A stretch of 64,000 nucleotides of DNA from Acanthopleuribacter pedis (GTDB lineage Bacteria > Acidobacteriota > Holophagae > Acanthopleuribacterales > Acanthopleuribacteraceae): NCBI RefSeq assembly GCF_017377855.1, contig NZ_JAFREP010000002.1:310001-374000 (forward strand), read 5' to 3'. Below the pieces are notes generated by a model. The model saw only the letters and a program-made list of their open reading frames with translations, was not told the origin of the DNA and searched no databases. Shown in pieces: positions 25,450 through 35,427 of the stretch. The translations under genes and the position numbers were made by a program. Within the stretch, counting starts at the first letter, position 1; the number at the start of each line of letters is the position of its first letter.

Positions 25450-28041
25450 TTAACGGCAGTTCTCAAGGTCGGTATTGATGTAGAACAGATCAAGGACCGT
25501 GGTGCGTTGGTCGCCGTCCGCGTCGAGGTCCGTGCCACGCCACGCGCTTAGCGCAAAACGCAAATCCGCCGCGGTGTTACAGCCGTCGCCGTTGAGGTCG
25601 CTGAAACGGCTGTCGTCCGCGACCAGCACCAAGGCTTCGGCGCGTCGCACCTCGGTTTCCGTGTCGCTGACCGCCACCGCGATGCGTGTGGTTTCCGTAA
25701 AGATGTCGAAGGTCATGTCGGTTTGACCGCCGCCCATCGGCACCTCATCGGGCAGCAGGCGCCAGTCCCACGACCAGCCGGCTACGTTGGCGACCTGTGC
25801 CGAGAAGTTCAGCCGGTTTAAACCCTGGGCGGCCACACGTGGTGTGATGGTCGGCGCGGGGGCTTGGTCCAAGGACAAGTAAGGGCCTTCAATCAAACAG
25901 GTGGCGCGTACCTCGTTTTCCACTTGGGTGAGGTTACCGAACCAAGCTGCCGCGATGCGGTAGTTGGGACCTTGGTCCTCGATGTTACCCAGGTAGGTGT
26001 CGAGTTGGGTTGCCAAGGCCCGACGTTGCGCGCTCTCCGTGCCGCTCGCGGCAACGGTTAATTCAAACACCGCTTGATAGCGACCTGGCCAGGTGGTGAA
26101 GGATTGGTAGGCGCCGGGAAGGTTGCTGCTGAGGAAGGTTTCTAATTGGGTTTCGTTGCCGTAGGGCAGGTCGGCCGGTACCCGTGAGGTGGGAATATCC
26201 TCGGCGAAAACCACGCTGTTATCCGTGAGGCCCGCGACCATGCGGTCGAGGTATTCGCTGTAGCCCTGCTGTAGGGCGCTGTCGGCCGCCATGGCGCTGT
26301 AAAGTGCGTCGACCTCGGTCGCGTCGTTGCCGCGCACGCGATTGAACAAGTCCATCATCAGCGCGGGTTGGTGTTCGTCGAGGTAGTTGTAGAGCAGGCC
26401 GCCGTAGCGGTAAAACTTCCAGCCGCCGCTGTAGCTTGCGTTCACGATTTGCGCGACGGTCATGCGTTCCTCGTCGCGGGAGATGATGTCGACGTAGATG
26501 CGGCGTGGCAGAACACCGTCGGTGCGACGTGATCCTGCCAAAAACTCAGCCAGACCTTCCGCGTACCAATCGAGGCGGCTGCTCTGGTACATGTCGCCTT
26601 CGCCGAAGCTGGGCACGACCACGTAGCGGCCGTCCAGGTAATGCACGTATTCGTGGCGCAGCAGCTCTTCCAAGGAGAGGTAGCTGTCGGCGGGGGTGCG
26701 GTCGTAGGTGAAAAGGGTGCTCCAGCTTTCGATGTAAATGCCGCCGTTATCCGTGCTGAGGTTGTTGAGGAAGGGCTGGAAGGTTTGGTAGTCGGCGGGG
26801 CTGCCGTAAATGACCAGGGTCAGGATGTCGTTGGGGTCGCCGGGCGTGGGATCGAGGAAGGTGGTTTTGCGGAAAAATTGGGCTTCAACTTCCTGCATGG
26901 CGTCGTAAAGCGCGTCGGCCTGGGCGCGGCTGACGGCGGTTTCGAAAATCAGGCGACCGTCGTCGTAGACGAAGCGGTTGGGTAAAGCGAAGTTTTTGGC
27001 CTCGGCGCGGACCGCGTCCATGTCGAGTTGGGTACCGTCGCCGAGGCGCCCGTTGTAGTAGGTGTCGATGTCCTGCAGCGCGCGGAACCAGGGGCCGCTG
27101 TAACGCGCTTGGGTTTGGTAGGCGTTGGTAATCGCGGCGTGGGCCGCCGTGGCGGTCGTTTCGTCGAGGTTGCTGAAATTGCCGAGCGCGTAAATGGCGT
27201 TGTTAATGAAGGCTTCGGTGTTTTCGTTGTAGGTGGTGGTGGTGGCGACCGCTTCGACCAGAGCCAACTGTTCGGCTGTGATCAAGTTGTTCCAGGGACT
27301 GTTGGGCCCGGCGGCCATGGTGATTTGGCGCGACAGGGTGAAAAACAGGTTAAAGGCCGCGCTGCGTTCGTACCAGTCACTTGCAAGTTCGGGATTGCGG
27401 TGGAAACGGTCGATGAGTTGGAACAAAACATCGTGGCAGCGCACGCTGCCGTTGGTGCTGTCGATGGTGATCGACCATTGGTAGCGCAGGTTGGTGAGCG
27501 CGCTTGATTCGGCGATAAATCCGGGCTGCAGTCCCACGGCGGCGACGACCTGGCCGGCGCGGGCGGTCAGTGTGTCGTCGTATTCGAGGGCTGCTTGATA
27601 CCATTCGTGGTAAAAGCCGATTTGAAGAAAATAGAGCAGTTTTTGAATTTCCGCGCTGCGGTTGCTCAGGTCGGCCGTATGGGTTTCGATGAGGTCGAGC
27701 ACGGCGGTGATCCGCGCGGGTGCCGCCGCCGCCAATAAATCATTGTCGAAGGTCCACAGGGGATAAAGGCAACTGTCGTCGGCGGTCGCAATGGCCGCGG
27801 CGGCCGCGGCCGGTTCCAGTTCTGCCCAATCGGAACGGGAACAGGGTAGCTCACCTTTGCGCACGGGGCCCACTTGGTGGGGGAGGGGTGCAAAGGACGC
27901 GGGGCTGTGGTGTTTCGCGCTCGGTGTGGGTTGTTTGACGGCACAGGCATGGTGTTGGGTTTGGGGCGCGGGGTGCGGCGGAATCGATGAAAAAAGAGAA
28001 AACGGCGATATGAGTAAAACGACAAAAGCGGAAAGGTGCAT
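25450..28041 (-). CDS. Secreted M9-type collagenase (gluzincin metalloprotease) with dockerin-like tail
   Basis: An 863-residue exported protease. An N-terminal signal (MHLSAFVVLLISPFSLFSSI) is followed by a Pro/His-rich stretch, an N-terminal activator-like region (about 80-390) and a catalytic region. The zinc site is HEYVH (in LLRHEYVHYLDGRY) with the third ligand in WYAEGLAEFLAG, as in Vibrio and Clostridium collagenases of family M9. The PKD-like stretch near residue 770 (NVAGWSWDWRLLPDE) fits a collagen-recruiting domain. The last ~50 residues (DLNGDGCNTAADLRFAL... DADGDQRTTVLDLFYI...ENC) are two EF-hand-like calcium loops, as in type I dockerins. Transcribed alone. It should act outside the cell on collagen or similar protein. 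Confidence 0.9.
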   Translation of the reverse strand: MHLSAFVVLLISPFSLFSSIPPHPAPQTQHHACAVKQPTPSAKHHSPASFAPLPHQVGPVRKGELPCSRSDWAELEPAAAAAAIATADDSCLYPLWTFDNDLLAAAAPARITAVLDLIETHTADLSNRSAEIQKLLYFLQIGFYHEWYQAALEYDDTLTARAGQVVAAVGLQPGFIAESSALTNLRYQWSITIDSTNGSVRCHDVLFQLIDRFHRNPELASDWYERSAAFNLFFTLSRQITMAAGPNSPWNNLITAEQLALVEAVATTTTYNENTEAFINNAIYALGNFSNLDETTATAAHAAITNAYQTQARYSGPWFRALQDIDTYYNGRLGDGTQLDMDAVRAEAKNFALPNRFVYDDGRLIFETAVSRAQADALYDAMQEVEAQFFRKTTFLDPTPGDPNDILTLVIYGSPADYQTFQPFLNNLSTDNGGIYIESWSTLFTYDRTPADSYLSLEELLRHEYVHYLDGRYVVVPSFGEGDMYQSSRLDWYAEGLAEFLAGSRRTDGVLPRRIYVDIISRDEERMTVAQIVNASYSGGWKFYRYGGLLYNYLDEHQPALMMDLFNRVRGNDATEVDALYSAMAADSALQQGYSEYLDRMVAGLTDNSVVFAEDIPTSRVPADLPYGNETQLETFLSSNLPGAYQSFTTWPGRYQAVFELTVAASGTESAQRRALATQLDTYLGNIEDQGPNYRIAAAWFGNLTQVENEVRATCLIEGPYLSLDQAPAPTITPRVAAQGLNRLNFSAQVANVAGWSWDWRLLPDEVPMGGGQTDMTFDIFTETTRIAVAVSDTETEVRRAEALVLVADDSRFSDLNGDGCNTAADLRFALSAWRGTDLDADGDQRTTVLDLFYINTDLENCR

Positions 28042-28521
28042 TTTAGTTCTCCTGGGGAAGTTGGTGGAGCAGGAGCGTGAGATTGAATTGATATATCAGT
28101 GGCGTATTATCTGGCGGTCCGCTTCATTTTTCAAGCATTCTTTTTGGTTTTGTGAACTAAGCCGCCATTGAGGTCGTTTGGCTTGTATTCCAAAAACAGA
28201 GTTAAACCTATTTAATTGAGCGATTTGAGTGGATTGAAAAAAGATGGGACTCACAAACAATCTCTCAACTTTTATGAGGTTCTCTTTTTGATAGAAGAAA
28301 AAAATGATTATGGTGAAAAAATCATTTCACCATTCGCAATGAAGGTTGATTTTTTTCCTGGTGAAAGATGACGTATGTGTCAGAATCCGGTCCATCGCGG
28401 TTTGTTTTTCTTAACCGCGCCTGCCGGGCCCCATCATGATTGTGTTTTTTGATTTTTTCGCCCACGAGACACGCGCACCTTTTTTCCGCTTTATCCCGAT
28501 TCCCAAGGAATGCCTACCAAC
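28042..28521. other. AT-rich divergent intergenic region
   Basis: 480 bases between the divergent collagenase and the decayed gene at 28522. The composition is much more AT-rich than its neighbours and probably contains both promoters. A hairpin GGTGAAA/TTTCACC lies at 28312-28331. I see no gene or RNA here. Confidence 0.5.
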
Positions 28522-29404
28522 ATGTCTTGTCTTCGTTTCTTGTTGTATTTTTCTTTGATCCTTCCCGGCCTCGCCGCGCAACCCGTGCTGCGTCTCACCA
28601 CGCCCGAGCGCGTGACCAACCCGGTTACCTTGACGGTTGCCGCCGGCCAAATCGCCTCGGTGCGCACCCTCGCTTACAAGCGTTGGAATTAATTGGGCTG
28701 CCGACGGTTGGGACATCCAGGTTCATGTGTTTAACCGTCGGCCCGGCGCGGGCGTTCACTACATAAGCAGAGACAGCAACCGACGCGGCTTTGATTAAAA
28801 TTTTGCCAACAACCTGGCCGCGTTGCCGGCCTCGGAACGGCGCCGCACCATCATCATCGACGGTCGAAACCACAACGGCGCTTGGGATGCCCGCGCGCTC
28901 ATCGGCCAAGACGATTTTCCGGCCTTTGGCAGTTGGGGCGCCTTTGGCAACGTTTCCGGTTCTACGTTGGCGATGGGCAAAATCATCTACCACGCCGGCG
29001 GCGCTGAGGCGCAACGTCAACTTTTTCTGGAGGCCGCGGCCCATCACGTGTTCGCCAACGGTTACGCGGAAGCTCAGCGGGGTACCCTCAAAACGCGCAT
29101 CGAAAACCGCGGTGTCGCCTTCGATCACCTGGGCGGTTACCACACCGTCGGCGAAGCCGAGGTGGTGTTCCAAGAAGTCAACGGTTTCGTCCACAGCCGC
29201 ATGGCTCAGGTCTTCAACCTGGGTGGTGATTCCTTTCGCTTCAGCGCCCAATTGTGGCGAACCTTCGAAAGTGAGGTCCACCTGAGCGGTGCGCGGATTT
29301 TCGGGGCGGGCGTTTTCCGCGAAGGTTGGGGTGACACCTTCAACCCTATCGCCTCAGGCGGTTCGGTTTTCGACCTTCAGGCGCTAATTAGCGAATTCCC
29401 ATAG
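28522..29404 (+). pseudogene. Decayed gene for a secreted protein of unknown function
   Basis: ATG 28522 opens a signal peptide (MSCLRFLLYFSLILPGLAAQ) and about 55 residues before a stop at 28690. The +1 frame continues the same protein (WAADGWDIQVHVFNRRPGAG) after an indel near 28688, then meets a TAA at 28796 and runs on without stops for ~200 codons (NFANNLAALPASERR... LISEFP) to 29404. The coding signal is continuous across both lesions, so one frameshift and one nonsense change have inactivated a gene of about 290 codons. I do not recognise the family. A terminator follows. Confidence 0.65.
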
Positions 29405-29426
29405 TAAGAGATGGTAAAGAACCAAG

Positions 29427-29458
29427 AAGCGGTGTTCCCCCGTGGGATGCCGCTTTTT
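29427..29458 (+). terminator. Terminator after the decayed secreted-protein gene
   Basis: AAGCGG...CCGCTT stem with an inner CCC/GGG pairing and a TTTTT tail, 22 bases after the stop. Confidence 0.6.
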
Positions 29459-29650
29459 GTGTTTGGTAGGTCTAACTTAGGAATCTTCGGGCTTCTCTCG
29501 TTGTCGTTTTTTTTGGCGTTAACCTGTATGGAATAAGATGCTTATGATAGGGGGTACTGTTGTCGGATCTGCTCGGCGGTGGATTGATTCTGGGTTTCAC
29601 CTCGGCATCGGGTATAATCAGGTTAACTACCCAAAATACAGGTGATCGTT

Positions 29651-30082
29651 GTGAAAGCAGTCAATGTGTTGCTGATCCTGGTCGGCGTCGCCATGTTTGG
29701 TTTTGGATCGCTCCTCACGCTCGGCGGGGTGATTGCGCTGAATGACCCGGAGAAGGCGGATAAAGTCATCGAAAACGTGATCATGATTTCGCTGTTCGGG
29801 ATTGCCCCCATGGTGGGTGGCAGCTTGATGATCATGGCCTCGCGCAAACGAATGAAACAGAATTCGGGTGAAGTCATGGAGCGGCGTTTGTTGCGGCTGG
29901 CCCACGATAACGGCGGAAGGCTGACGGTTGCCTTGGCCACCATGCACCTCAACATGCCGTCCCAAGAAGTCAAAAAATTACTGGATGAGTGCCACGGAAA
30001 CGGCTTGGCCAACATCCACGCCAACGACAAAGGCGAGGTTGAATACCTTTTCTTTGATCAGGGTAGGGCGTCGCTTTCGTAA
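29651..30082 (+). CDS. Small inner-membrane protein with C-terminal winged-helix-like domain
   Basis: A 143-residue protein starting at GTG 29651 (MKAVNVLLIL...), for which AGGTGA just upstream can serve as the ribosome-binding site; the GTG at 29642 would add three residues. Two transmembrane helices (VLLILVGVAMFGFGSLLTLGGVIAL and ENVIMISLFGIAPMVGGSLMIM) are joined by a short acidic loop. They are followed by a basic cytoplasmic region with a helix-turn-helix-like pattern (RRLLRLAHDNGGRLTVALATMHLNMPSQEVKKLLDECHGNGLANIHAN). I recognise no named family. The layout suggests a membrane-tethered DNA- or protein-binding factor; this is inference. Confidence 0.65.
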   Translation: MKAVNVLLILVGVAMFGFGSLLTLGGVIALNDPEKADKVIENVIMISLFGIAPMVGGSLMIMASRKRMKQNSGEVMERRLLRLAHDNGGRLTVALATMHLNMPSQEVKKLLDECHGNGLANIHANDKGEVEYLFFDQGRASLS

Positions 30083-30303
30083 GCGGGAATTTCGTGTACC
30101 CGGGTTTGATGGTCTCGACGAACCAAAGCAGACCAACGAGGTGACGGCATGTTTCGCGACGTGGCCCCGTTAAAAAAAGACCGCGGGGAAAGCGCCGGCA
30201 TGCACTGCCTAACATCTTGAAAAAGGATGAAAGGACGGCATCATCCGCCGCGGACTTCTACAACATCGCCGGCAAAACCGCCGCCGGCCCGCATAGCCAC
30301 CCT

Positions 30304-30336
30304 AAAAAAAGCCCGACCACCATGGGGTGATCGGGC
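30304..30336 (-). terminator. Terminator of the PilY1-like gene
   Basis: On the minus strand GCCCGATCACC pairs with GGTGGTCGGGC around a CCAT loop and is followed by seven T. It lies 112 bases after the stop codon, beyond a family 2 element. Confidence 0.8.
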
Positions 30337-30395
30337 AGAGGAGTGCCCTGACGGGCTTGGCCGGTGGGGCCTGGGTATGGGCGTGTTTGGGTGAA

Positions 30396-30447
30396 CCTGC
30401 ATTTCACACAAGGAATTCTGCGACGAATCCTTGGTGAGAAACGCGGG
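30396..30447. repeat. Family 2 element, minimal 52-bp form
   Basis: Only the two inverted ends remain: CCTGCATTTCACACAAGG on the left and CCTTGGTGAGAAACGCGGG on the right, back to back. Its right border touches the stop codon (30448-30450) of the PilY1-like gene. Confidence 0.7.
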
Positions 30448-33400
30448 TCAAGGGGTTGAAGCGGGTGTCGGGAACAGTCGGCTGATTCGGCCTAGGAACA
30501 GGTCTTCCCAGCCGAGGACGCCGAACACCGAGGCGCCGCTCAGGCTCATGACCCGCGATTGACCGGGGCGGGCCGGTGGTTTAAGCGCCGCGACAGGGTC
30601 GTCCACATCGTGGGATGAGGATTGCATGTTGCTGTGAACTTCCAAGGCGCCGTCGCGCACAATGAGTGCACCCACAATGGGGGCGCTCAGGTCGGCCACG
30701 GTTTCCACCACCGCGTCGTTCTCGCCGATTCGCGATGCGGCGAAATTAAACAAGTCGCCGGGGTCGGCGCGGTCGAAATCGCAAATGCTGGTGGTGTCGC
30801 CGGTAGCCGTACCCACGATCAAACGGTTGCCGACCAACGCCGGCCGGCCGAATACCTTGTGGCGCGGGGGCAGGGCGTTGGATCCCATGGCGTCGAAGGT
30901 GCCCGCTTCCGTATCGAATTGGTAGCTGAAGACGTGATTGACGAAGTTGGTGCTGCCGTACTGATCTTCATCGTAAACAAAAGGGGAGTCGCTGCTCGCG
31001 ATGAAGAGTTGGATGATCGACCCGTTGGCGCGCGCGTTAGGGGTGTGGAAGAACCGTGCGCCGGCCACGGCTTGGGTCGCCAGGGGCGCCGTTCCCTTGG
31101 TGGGTTTGATCCACAACAAGCCCTCGGAAGTGGCGCCGGCCAAGTGGTCGATGAACCCGTTCTTGTCCGTGTCCAGCATCGCCGGGGAGCCGAGCATCAC
31201 GTGGTTGCCGCTGCTTGACCCCACGCTCTGAGACAGGCCCAAATCGGCACCGGTGGCGATGTTGAGCACGCGGAAGGAGGGCGCGCTGCCGGTGACCGGG
31301 GTGGCCCCCGAGGAATAAGCCACGGCCCAGACGCGGTCGTCGTCACTGGTTTCAACCCAGCCGATGCTGGGAATCATCACGATGTCTTGCATCTCGTCCT
31401 CGCGCCGTTGCCAGAGCGGGATGGGTTCGTTGTCGAGGTCGGTGATGTCCAGGGCGGTAACGATGTTGCCGGTGCGGTCGCCGTTCGGGCCGTTGTCGCG
31501 ACCCGCGCGATAGCCCTGTACGATCACGGCGATCCGGCGCCAGTTGGCGCCGTCGTAAATGATGCGGCTATGTACGGTGGCGTCGACCATGGCGGTCACG
31601 TCACTGTCCCGCGCCACATTGTGCTTCAAATCGTCCAACAGGTGCCCCGGCAAATAAGCCCATCGTTCCCGACCGGTTCCGAAGTCGTCGTCGGCGTAGT
31701 GGCCGTCGCTGGGCGCGTCGCCGGTGGCTGAGACCGTGGGGCGCCATGCGCCCGCGTCAATGCAGTGGACCAAACCCGATTCGGAACCGACCAGCAAGCG
31801 GGTGCGCTCGCTCGCGCGTTCGCTGTCGGTCATGAACTCGAAATAGCTGCGCTTCGTGGCCGCCGGCACCGCGTTGCCGTTCATCCAAGCGGGAATGCCG
31901 GGGGCGCGCACCACGTCGACCGCCGAGCGGTTGATGCCGCCCAACACCCATTCGCGGGTGGGGCCGTCCGCCGCCAAGCTGCCGCCGGAAACAACCGGGT
32001 CGCCGAAGCCGTGCAACCAGTTCTGCAACCACAGACCGGCCGAGGCGTGGTCGGGTGTATCGGCTGCTGGATCGTGGAAATTGTGGATCCAGAAACCGTC
32101 GATGCGGGTGTCATTAAAGTCATAGGCGTTGATGATCGCGGCCTCGGTGTTGTCGCGGGCGAGCCCGTAGCGGGTTAGGTTGTTGCTGAAGGGGACGTCG
32201 CCTTCGTTGGGCAGGCCGGTGTAGATGGTGCGTTCGTGAACTCCCAGCCGGTCGCGCATCACAATACCCGCGTCCCAAAGAATGTGGGGATCGCTGGGCG
32301 CTGCCTCCGGTGCCGATTCCGGGTTGACCGTGTAGCTGGTCGGCGTGGGGGTCGGCCCGTGTAGGAACCAGCGCTGCGCGTAGAGGTGGCCGCGGTTGCG
32401 GAAGCGGTCGTCCCAATCGTAGGACGGCGTTTCCGCCGCGGGCACGTAACGCATGTTGGAACTGGAGATCACCGCCGCGTTGTAAAAGAAATCGTGGGGC
32501 AGGGTTTGGTAACCCACCTCGGCCTCGAAGACAACCGGTGAAAAGAGGTCGACGTTGTCCGTCGCCATTTCCACCCGCCAGTACACCTCGGTGGTGCGGA
32601 CCGGAATGGTTAGCGTAAGGGTTCGCCGCACGCGGGTGCCGTCGTCATCGGTTGCGCCGCCGGAATTCGGGCGGAAACGGTCGATTTCGGGATTGTGTTC
32701 GTTGCCCGGCGTCTCGGTGCCGAGCAAGGGGATCCAGTGGTCGCCGTCGTAGCTGTAGGAATAGGTGATGTAGCGCCCTTCAATACCCCAGTTGCCGCTG
32801 GTGAAGTTGTCGACAAAATCGAAACTGACCTGGGTAATGGTGAAATCGTCAAAACGTTCGGCCGCCTCACGGGCCACGTTGTGGGATTGCAAAATGCCGC
32901 CCGCCTCGCGTTTGACGTAAAAAACCACGTCTTCGTAGTCGCGGTCACCGCCGCCGAACAAGTCCTCCCAGCCCAGCAGCCAGGCGTCGCGACTGCTTTC
33001 GGGTGCGCCCACCATCAGGTGAACCATGCGTCCGTTCACCGCGCGGATCACCGAACTGTCGTTTTCCGCGTCCATGTTGATTCGGTAGCGTTCATTGATG
33101 ACCGTGTTGGCGTCGATATCGGCTTCGCTGAACCAATCGCGTAGGGCGCGATACTGGAGATTGACGCGATTTTGGTCGTAGTTGCCCCAGGTGTCGACCC
33201 AGGCTTGGTTGGCGGGGTTATGGGCTTGCGGGGGCGCACCGTTGCCGGGCGCGGTCGCAATGTCGGACCAAACCGTCGACCCGCCGAATTCAGCCGCCGC
33301 AATCGCGTTGTGACCGTCTTCGCTCTGATAATCGGGGTACCAGTTTTGGGTGGCGGTGCCCGCGTAGGCGTCGCCGGTGGTGTTGTGCTCGGGGTTGGGA

Positions 33401-34647
33401 TCGTCGGCGTCGTGGCAACAGGCGATGTTGTTCATGTCAACTGGATCGGGGTTAAACGCGGATTTCGAATAGTAGGTATTGACGTCGTCGTTGTTGGTGC
33501 GATCCTCCTCGTAATAAAAAACCGTCAGGAAAAATACCAGTTCGCGGGCACCGGACACATTGCTTTCGTACCAGCGGAATTTCCAGTATTCGTCGCCGTT
33601 GGGTGCCTCGCGGGGCGTGCCGTCGGGATTGCGCAGCAGGTCGGGTGCGGTCGAATCTTCGAAGTTGGGGCTGCCGTACAGGTGGTAATCCAGTTCCGCG
33701 TTGGTGATTCCGGATTGGTCGGCGATGTTTTTGTCAGCGTAGGGGGTGTGCGTGCTGTAGTGGCCGTTCACACCGGATCCGGGATCATCGTCGGCAAGGT
33801 AGAAAATCGTCGCACCGGTCCAGTGGGACAAACCACCGATGCTGTCGGCCGGGGTGCCCGCGTAATCAAAATGCCCGAGGAAACCCAGTTGATGACCGCC
33901 CGCCACGTTGCTGCCGTTGTAGCCGCGGTCGATCACGTAAGGGGGGATCTTGCCTTCGAAATCTTGGCGATCCTCGCGTTCCAGCATGTCGGGCACGCCG
34001 TTGGGTACATTGAGTTGGTTCGGACCGTGGTTGTCCACGTACAGGTACGCGCCGGGGTGTTCGTAGGTGCCCGCGTAAGGACCGGACGTGCGAACGCTGT
34101 TGGGAACGAACTGCCAGTAATCGCCGGGGTGGATGCCCGCCGCCGCGGCCACCGTGCCGTTGCGAAACAGCGTGGCCGGCGCGGACGTAACGTTGTTGGG
34201 TTGGCGGTCGCTTGCGTCGGGGATGCCGTCGTTGTCGTCGTCGAGATCGTCGATGTTGGGGATGCCGTCGCCGTCGAGATCGTCGTTGTCACCCACCTGA
34301 AAGAAATCGGGTAAACCGTCTTTGTTGGTGTCGATGTCGAGGAAAAAGAAACCGAACATGTGGTTGGCGCCCGCGCCCTCGGAGAGGAAATCAACCAAAA
34401 ACGGTTGGTCGAGGCCGAGCAGCAGTTCGTCCGTGTTCAGTTCTTGGTCGGTGTTGAGGCGGACCGTGTCGCCGAGGACTACCCCGGCGTCGGGCCGGAG
34501 GAAATCGTCGGGGTTGAAACCGTCCTCATGGTAAGTCACCGTGACTTCGTTGCAATCGTCGCTGTTGATTTGGGCATGGGCTGAGAAGGACAGGGCCGCC
34601 AGGAAGAGGGCGGTAAAAACCGGCAGGTTTTGGGTGGCGTGATTCAC
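30448..34647 (-). CDS. PilY1-like surface adhesin with TSP3 and DUF4114 domains
   Basis: A 1,399-residue exported protein starting at GTG 34647 (signal MNHATQNLPVFTALFLAALSFSAHA; GAGGT upstream). Near residue 100 are thrombospondin type 3-like calcium repeats (DTNKDGLPD, DLDGDGIPNIDDLDDDNDGIPD). A DUF4114 motif follows (LLGWEDLFGGGDRDYEDVVFYV, about 560-580). The C-terminal ~430 residues are a PilY1-like propeller: RTRLLVGSESGLVHCIDAG, RERWAYLPGHLLDD and GNIVTALDITD. PilY1 proteins sit at type IV pilus tips and are calcium dependent. No minor pilin genes are nearby. The LGWEDLF motif reappears 20 residues before the C-terminus. Confidence 0.8.
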   Translation of the reverse strand: MNHATQNLPVFTALFLAALSFSAHAQINSDDCNEVTVTYHEDGFNPDDFLRPDAGVVLGDTVRLNTDQELNTDELLLGLDQPFLVDFLSEGAGANHMFGFFFLDIDTNKDGLPDFFQVGDNDDLDGDGIPNIDDLDDDNDGIPDASDRQPNNVTSAPATLFRNGTVAAAAGIHPGDYWQFVPNSVRTSGPYAGTYEHPGAYLYVDNHGPNQLNVPNGVPDMLEREDRQDFEGKIPPYVIDRGYNGSNVAGGHQLGFLGHFDYAGTPADSIGGLSHWTGATIFYLADDDPGSGVNGHYSTHTPYADKNIADQSGITNAELDYHLYGSPNFEDSTAPDLLRNPDGTPREAPNGDEYWKFRWYESNVSGARELVFFLTVFYYEEDRTNNDDVNTYYSKSAFNPDPVDMNNIACCHDADDPNPEHNTTGDAYAGTATQNWYPDYQSEDGHNAIAAAEFGGSTVWSDIATAPGNGAPPQAHNPANQAWVDTWGNYDQNRVNLQYRALRDWFSEADIDANTVINERYRINMDAENDSSVIRAVNGRMVHLMVGAPESSRDAWLLGWEDLFGGGDRDYEDVVFYVKREAGGILQSHNVAREAAERFDDFTITQVSFDFVDNFTSGNWGIEGRYITYSYSYDGDHWIPLLGTETPGNEHNPEIDRFRPNSGGATDDDGTRVRRTLTLTIPVRTTEVYWRVEMATDNVDLFSPVVFEAEVGYQTLPHDFFYNAAVISSSNMRYVPAAETPSYDWDDRFRNRGHLYAQRWFLHGPTPTPTSYTVNPESAPEAAPSDPHILWDAGIVMRDRLGVHERTIYTGLPNEGDVPFSNNLTRYGLARDNTEAAIINAYDFNDTRIDGFWIHNFHDPAADTPDHASAGLWLQNWLHGFGDPVVSGGSLAADGPTREWVLGGINRSAVDVVRAPGIPAWMNGNAVPAATKRSYFEFMTDSERASERTRLLVGSESGLVHCIDAGAWRPTVSATGDAPSDGHYADDDFGTGRERWAYLPGHLLDDLKHNVARDSDVTAMVDATVHSRIIYDGANWRRIAVIVQGYRAGRDNGPNGDRTGNIVTALDITDLDNEPIPLWQRREDEMQDIVMIPSIGWVETSDDDRVWAVAYSSGATPVTGSAPSFRVLNIATGADLGLSQSVGSSSGNHVMLGSPAMLDTDKNGFIDHLAGATSEGLLWIKPTKGTAPLATQAVAGARFFHTPNARANGSIIQLFIASSDSPFVYDEDQYGSTNFVNHVFSYQFDTEAGTFDAMGSNALPPRHKVFGRPALVGNRLIVGTATGDTTSICDFDRADPGDLFNFAASRIGENDAVVETVADLSAPIVGALIVRDGALEVHSNMQSSSHDVDDPVAALKPPARPGQSRVMSLSGASVFGVLGWEDLFLGRISRLFPTPASTP

Positions 34648-35427
34648 AAGTACCTCGCAGAATGAAAAGATAACCGCATGAGAACCATAGGGTTCAATCG
34701 AGATGGAAAGCAGCGGCCTGAGACGAAGACAAGGGTGCTGGGGCTCGGTTTACCCATTTCTGGGCAGACCGGTGCCATGCCGATGCATTCGGCTAGGGTC
34801 ACGAATCGGTTGGGCGGAAAGCGAACAGGCGGGTCGGGAAGTGGACACACCTTGGCCGGGACGCTGAACCGTCGTGTCGGGACGCGCTTTGGTAGCGGCG
34901 TGGATGTCGGTGATACCGGGTTTGTTGCGATGGATTGAGGCAAACGGCCGCGGGTATCAAAAGGACGAAGTGATGAATAGGGATTAAGGGATCGAGCCGA
35001 TCATTGTAAGCCCTTGGTTATAAGCGCGTTGCCTTAGAGGCCTGCATGAAGGTGCGCCGTCGAAGGGTGTGATTGGTCGAACACCAGCCCTTTTTGCAGA
35101 TCGTGTGCCATTTTTTAAGTGAATTAAATAGAGGGGGTTAAGAGAATGTGGCAAAACGGCTGTAAGATCGGGCGGCTTTTGCCGCTTGCGGGGTGCAAAA
35201 AAATGCATGACCGTGGGCTTCTGGCGATCCCTCCCATTTTCATACTCGAAAAATCATCCGTGAGCCGGCAAGCCGTGTGATCTAACAGGTGATTTCGGGG
35301 TTGGTGAAATGGGTTACCTTTGCGGCGTTACCGATAAACCAAGCCGCGACTGTCTCGGTCAGCCTGCAACGAAGCGGATGGTTTTTCCCCGTTTCGTTTT
35401 CGATTTTCACTTACCGAGGATACCAAC
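34648..35427. other. 780-base intergenic region without a supported gene
   Basis: Divergent spacer between the PilY1-like and ASST-like genes. One open frame (34678-34938, plus) has composition and codon pattern unlike the neighbours and no ribosome-binding site. The second half is AT-rich, with AATTAAATAG near 35120 and a TGCA-N6-TGCA site at 35194-35207. Promoters for both genes are expected here but I cannot fix them. Confidence 0.5.

Noticed and set aside
33172..34314. 380-codon plus-strand frame opposite the PilY1-like gene
   Set aside because: Val/Gly-rich antisense shadow of a gene with strong domain matches.
34678..34938. 86-codon plus-strand frame upstream of the ASST-like gene
   Set aside because: Gly/Arg/Thr-rich translation, no ribosome-binding site, lies in a divergent promoter region.
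35194..35207. TGCA-N6-TGCA site as a fourth member of the 62.5-kb motif
   Set aside because: The six inner bases are all A and do not match CGAA; it may be chance, so it is only mentioned as related.
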